From: Pseudomonadota bacterium
Lineage (GTDB): Bacteria > Pseudomonadota > Gammaproteobacteria > UBA6186 > Azoamicaceae
DNA: 17,165 nucleotides
Reading direction: 5' to 3'
NCBI GenBank assembly: GCA_021848375.1
Contig: JAJZUR010000016.1
Location: forward strand, 1 to 17,165
Shown: positions 15,386-17,165 of the stretch, in pieces
How positions within the stretch are numbered: the first letter of the stretch is position 1
How the letters are laid out: each line of letters starts with the position of its first letter
The notes under the pieces: generated by a model
Databases searched by the model: none
Seen by the model: the letters and a program-made list of their open reading frames with translations, nothing else
Told to the model about the DNA's origin: nothing
Made by a program: the position numbers and the translations under genes

Positions 15386-16268
15386 TAAAAAGTCCGCCTT
15401 AACCATCAAAAAAGCAGTGTTTCCAGTTGCCGGGATTGGTACTCGCTTTTTACCGGCAACGAAAGCAAATCCTAAAGAAATGATGCCGGTGGTGGATAAA
15501 CCGCTCATACAATATGCGGTTGAAGAGGCAATTAAAGCTGGGATCACCGAGCTTATTTTTGTCACAAGCAGCAGTAAGCGCGCCATTGAAGATCATTTTG
15601 ACAGTAATTTTGAACTGGAATCCAAGCTTAAAGCACAGGATAGAAAAGAATTATTAGAGATTGTGCAAAGCATATTGCCAAGTGGAATTTCTTGTGTTTA
15701 CATACGCCAACCAGAAGCTTTAGGGCTCGGGCATGCTATTCTGTGTGCAAAACCGGCAGTGGGAAATGATCCGTTCGCAGTTTTATTGGCCGATGATTTA
15801 ATCGATGGTCAAAATGGTGCTTCTTGTTTAACGCAGATGATTACACAATTTCAAGCTGTCAATGACAGTATAGTTGCGGTTGAAAAAATAAATCTGAAAG
15901 ACAGTTCAAAATATGGAATCGTAGGGGTAGAAAAATCTTTCTCTCATTTTGGAAAAATTAATCAGATTGTTGAAAAGCCAAAACCCTCTGCTGCACCCTC
16001 CCATTTTGGCGTAGTAGGCCGCTATCTTTTAACGGCAGACATCTTTACCCAATTGGAATGCGTAAAACCCGGAGCCAATGGTGAGATCCAATTAACCGAT
16101 GCCATTGCAGCACTCTTAAATAAGCGATCAGTTTACGCCTTAGCATTCAGCGGGAAACGCTATGACTGCGGCACTAAATTAGGCTATCTTCAAGCAATTG
16201 TTGCCCATGGGTTAAAACACCCGGAAGTTGCAAAAGATTTTAAACAGTATTTAGAAAATATTGTTTAA
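15378..16268 (+). CDS. galU: UTP-glucose-1-phosphate uridylyltransferase
   Basis: A 296-aa enzyme (E. coli 302 aa) making UDP-glucose from UTP and glucose-1-phosphate, for LPS core, exopolysaccharide and related sugars. The nucleotide-binding motif KKAVFPVAGIGTRFLPATK (about 11-29) with PKEMMPVVDKPLIQY follows the start. GLGHAILCAKP, the LADDLID segment, the EKPKPS motif and the C-terminal RYDCGTKLGYLQAI are also present. The ATG at 15378 gives the expected short N-terminus; upstream in-frame ATGs (15306, 15360) lie inside lapB. The link to LapAB is sensible because both act on the cell envelope. The stop at 16268 is 3 nt from the convergent LuxR-type gene. Confidence 0.95.
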   Translation: MSDKKSALTIKKAVFPVAGIGTRFLPATKANPKEMMPVVDKPLIQYAVEEAIKAGITELIFVTSSSKRAIEDHFDSNFELESKLKAQDRKELLEIVQSILPSGISCVYIRQPEALGLGHAILCAKPAVGNDPFAVLLADDLIDGQNGASCLTQMITQFQAVNDSIVAVEKINLKDSSKYGIVGVEKSFSHFGKINQIVEKPKPSAAPSHFGVVGRYLLTADIFTQLECVKPGANGEIQLTDAIAALLNKRSVYALAFSGKRYDCGTKLGYLQAIVAHGLKHPEVAKDFKQYLENIV

Positions 16269-16271
16269 ATA

Positions 16272-16964
16272 CTAGGTACTCATTAAAAGAATAGGTACGA
16301 CACCGGTATCTTGTAATAGACTAAACAATTGTTGATAGGTTTCTACACTTAATTTTCGTTTGGTATTTTCTCTAAAGGTTTGTACTGTTCTATTCGATAG
16401 CCCACCCAATAATTTCGCGGTATCTTTTATAGAGTATCCTTTTAACCATAAGCTCAGTGTTTCCACTTCGCGCTTAGTTAAGCGTTTACCCGTGACATCT
16501 TGTAGCATAGAGGCAATTTTTTCAATATCAGAGGAAAAGAGATTAAATAAATTGGCTTTTTGAAAGCTGGTTTTATCCATTAATGTGCGCGGGAGATCAG
16601 AAAAGCAATGATAACGCGTGACTGCCTCTTGTTGTATTGAAATCGAAGTGATCCCGGAGAAATATACTCTTTTTCCAGTGGGTTCAACGTTAAAAGCAGT
16701 ACCAGTATGAATTGCTTCTCCACGCCATTGCAAGAGAATTTGTTGATTCGATAACGTGCTTTCCTGAATGGTGTACTCTAGGGTGGAAAAAGCGTTAAAA
16801 AATTGTTTAACGTTTTGTTTAAGCGCCCGCGGCCCCTGGCCTTTTAGGAAGGTTGTTTGAATATCAGCGCCAGGCGCAACATAGGTATCTATCACTTTTA
16901 GATTTTTTTGATTCCACAATGGCAATACGAATTTACTGGCAAGATCCCTTAAGATACTACTCAT
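16272..16964 (-). CDS. SnoaL-like domain / LuxR-type HTH regulator
   Basis: A 230-aa two-part protein. Residues about 10-125 have the SnoaL/ester-cyclase (NTF2-like) pattern: IDTYVAPGADIQTTF, a helical VKQFFNAF, LEYTIQEST, ILLQWRGEAIHTGTAFNVEPTGKRVYFSGITSISI. Residues about 158-220 form a LuxR-type helix-turn-helix: RLTKREVETLSLWLKGYSIKDTAKLLGGLSNRTVQTFRENTKRKL. There is one extra Gly before the recognition helix. This suggests a regulator whose cone-shaped domain senses a small hydrophobic ligand; both ligand and targets are unknown. Nothing indicates phosphorelay control. The start is the ATG at 16964 with AGGGAAG upstream. The gene is convergent with galU, 3 nt apart. Identity of the HTH part is firm; the SnoaL assignment is moderate. 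Confidence 0.82.
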   Translation of the reverse strand: MSSILRDLASKFVLPLWNQKNLKVIDTYVAPGADIQTTFLKGQGPRALKQNVKQFFNAFSTLEYTIQESTLSNQQILLQWRGEAIHTGTAFNVEPTGKRVYFSGITSISIQQEAVTRYHCFSDLPRTLMDKTSFQKANLFNLFSSDIEKIASMLQDVTGKRLTKREVETLSLWLKGYSIKDTAKLLGGLSNRTVQTFRENTKRKLSVETYQQLFSLLQDTGVVPILLMST

Positions 16965-17005
16965 ATTTTTCTTCCCTATAAAATATATTTATTTGATTAA
17001 GACGT

Positions 17006-17034
17006 ATATTACGGTTTAGCAATCCTTTTGTAAA
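17006..17034 (-). promoter_or_regulatory. Promoter of the LuxR-type gene, -10 box within CGTA-N3-TACG
   Basis: On the minus strand TTTACA (17034-17029) is followed by exactly 17 bp and then TAATAT (17011-17006). The -10 box lies inside the inverted repeat CGTA-ATA-TACG (17013-17003). The start codon is 42 nt downstream. The geometry and the CGTA-N3-TACG box match the promoter of the LRR-kinase gene. Confidence 0.55.
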
Positions 17035-17067
17035 TCGTGTTCATAGCGGAGTGTATATGCATTTTTA

Positions 17068-17101
17068 AAAAAAATTAAAAAAAGATCGGTTTTTTTACCG
17101 A
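17068..17101 (-). terminator. Possible terminator for a gene entering from the right edge
   Basis: On the minus strand TCGGT (17101-17097) pairs with ACCGA (17090-17086) around a 6-nt A loop, followed by a run of seven Ts (17083-17077) and more Ts. The stem is only 5 bp, so it is weak. Confidence 0.35.
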
Positions 17102-17165
17102 ATTGTACTCTTTATTAATGATTCATATTCTGACAAACGATCAGCAAGATTAGTTTTTATGCACC
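17095..17165 (-). CDS. Possible C-terminal end of a minus-strand gene (partial)
   Basis: Reading in from the right edge, the minus strand has one frame open for 22 codons (CIKTNLADRLSEYESLIKSTIR) ending in TAA at 17097-17095, just inside a weak terminator-like hairpin. The sequence is amphipathic and protein-like, but it is too short to identify and could be open by chance. Confidence 0.3.
   Translation of the reverse strand, partial: CIKTNLADRLSEYESLIKSTIR

Noticed and set aside
5..17104. TTTACCGAAT found at both ends of the window (5-14 and 17095-17104), as if flanking repeats
   Set aside because: Ten AT-rich bases shared in 17 kb is expected by chance, and no longer similarity surrounds the two sites.

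Overview
The window reads as a chromosome segment of a gammaproteobacterium, most likely one of the host-associated Legionellales (Legionella/Coxiella/Rickettsiella/Berkiella-like). This placement is an inference. It rests on E. coli-like YciK, PerM, EmrAB, YebC, RuvCAB, Cmk, ribosomal protein S1, LapAB and GalU, on moderately AT-rich DNA, and on an open reading frame with a eukaryotic-style protein kinase domain. No tRNA, rRNA, CRISPR array or insertion sequence was recognised.

Layout. Positions 1-200 are an AT-rich leader. Positions 201-2086 hold two tandem genes for acidic coiled-coil proteins with near-identical ribosome-binding leaders. They collide tail to tail with a YciK-like short-chain dehydrogenase (2083-2856, minus). 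A small gene broken by one extra T (2950-3328) follows, then a PerM-type permease (3478-4566). The permease shares its last bases with a minus-strand leucine-rich-repeat plus Ser/Thr-kinase protein (4563-6047). An emrAB-type efflux operon (6125-8562, minus) is divergent from a long plus-strand housekeeping run: yebC, ruvC, ruvA, ruvB, cmk, rpsA, lapA, lapB, galU (8669-16268). A minus-strand SnoaL-like/LuxR-HTH regulator (16272-16964) abuts galU. The right edge may carry the tail of another minus-strand gene.

Functionally, the housekeeping run joins Holliday-junction processing (RuvABC), CMP/dCMP phosphorylation, ribosomal protein S1, control of LPS synthesis (LapAB) and UDP-glucose supply (GalU), mostly with overlapping or near-touching genes. 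The accessory genes (coiled-coil pair, LRR-kinase, SnoaL-HTH regulator, broken gene) lie on either side of it and are the likeliest place for host-interaction functions.

The observations most worth a second look are: the LRR-kinase with a DFN instead of DFG motif; the coiled-coil pair with duplicated leaders; a ruvC gene with no ATG/GTG start, whose residue numbering points to an AUA start codon; and a promoter module (TTTACA, 17 bp, -10 box inside CGTA-N3-TACG) shared by the LRR-kinase and the LuxR-type regulator.
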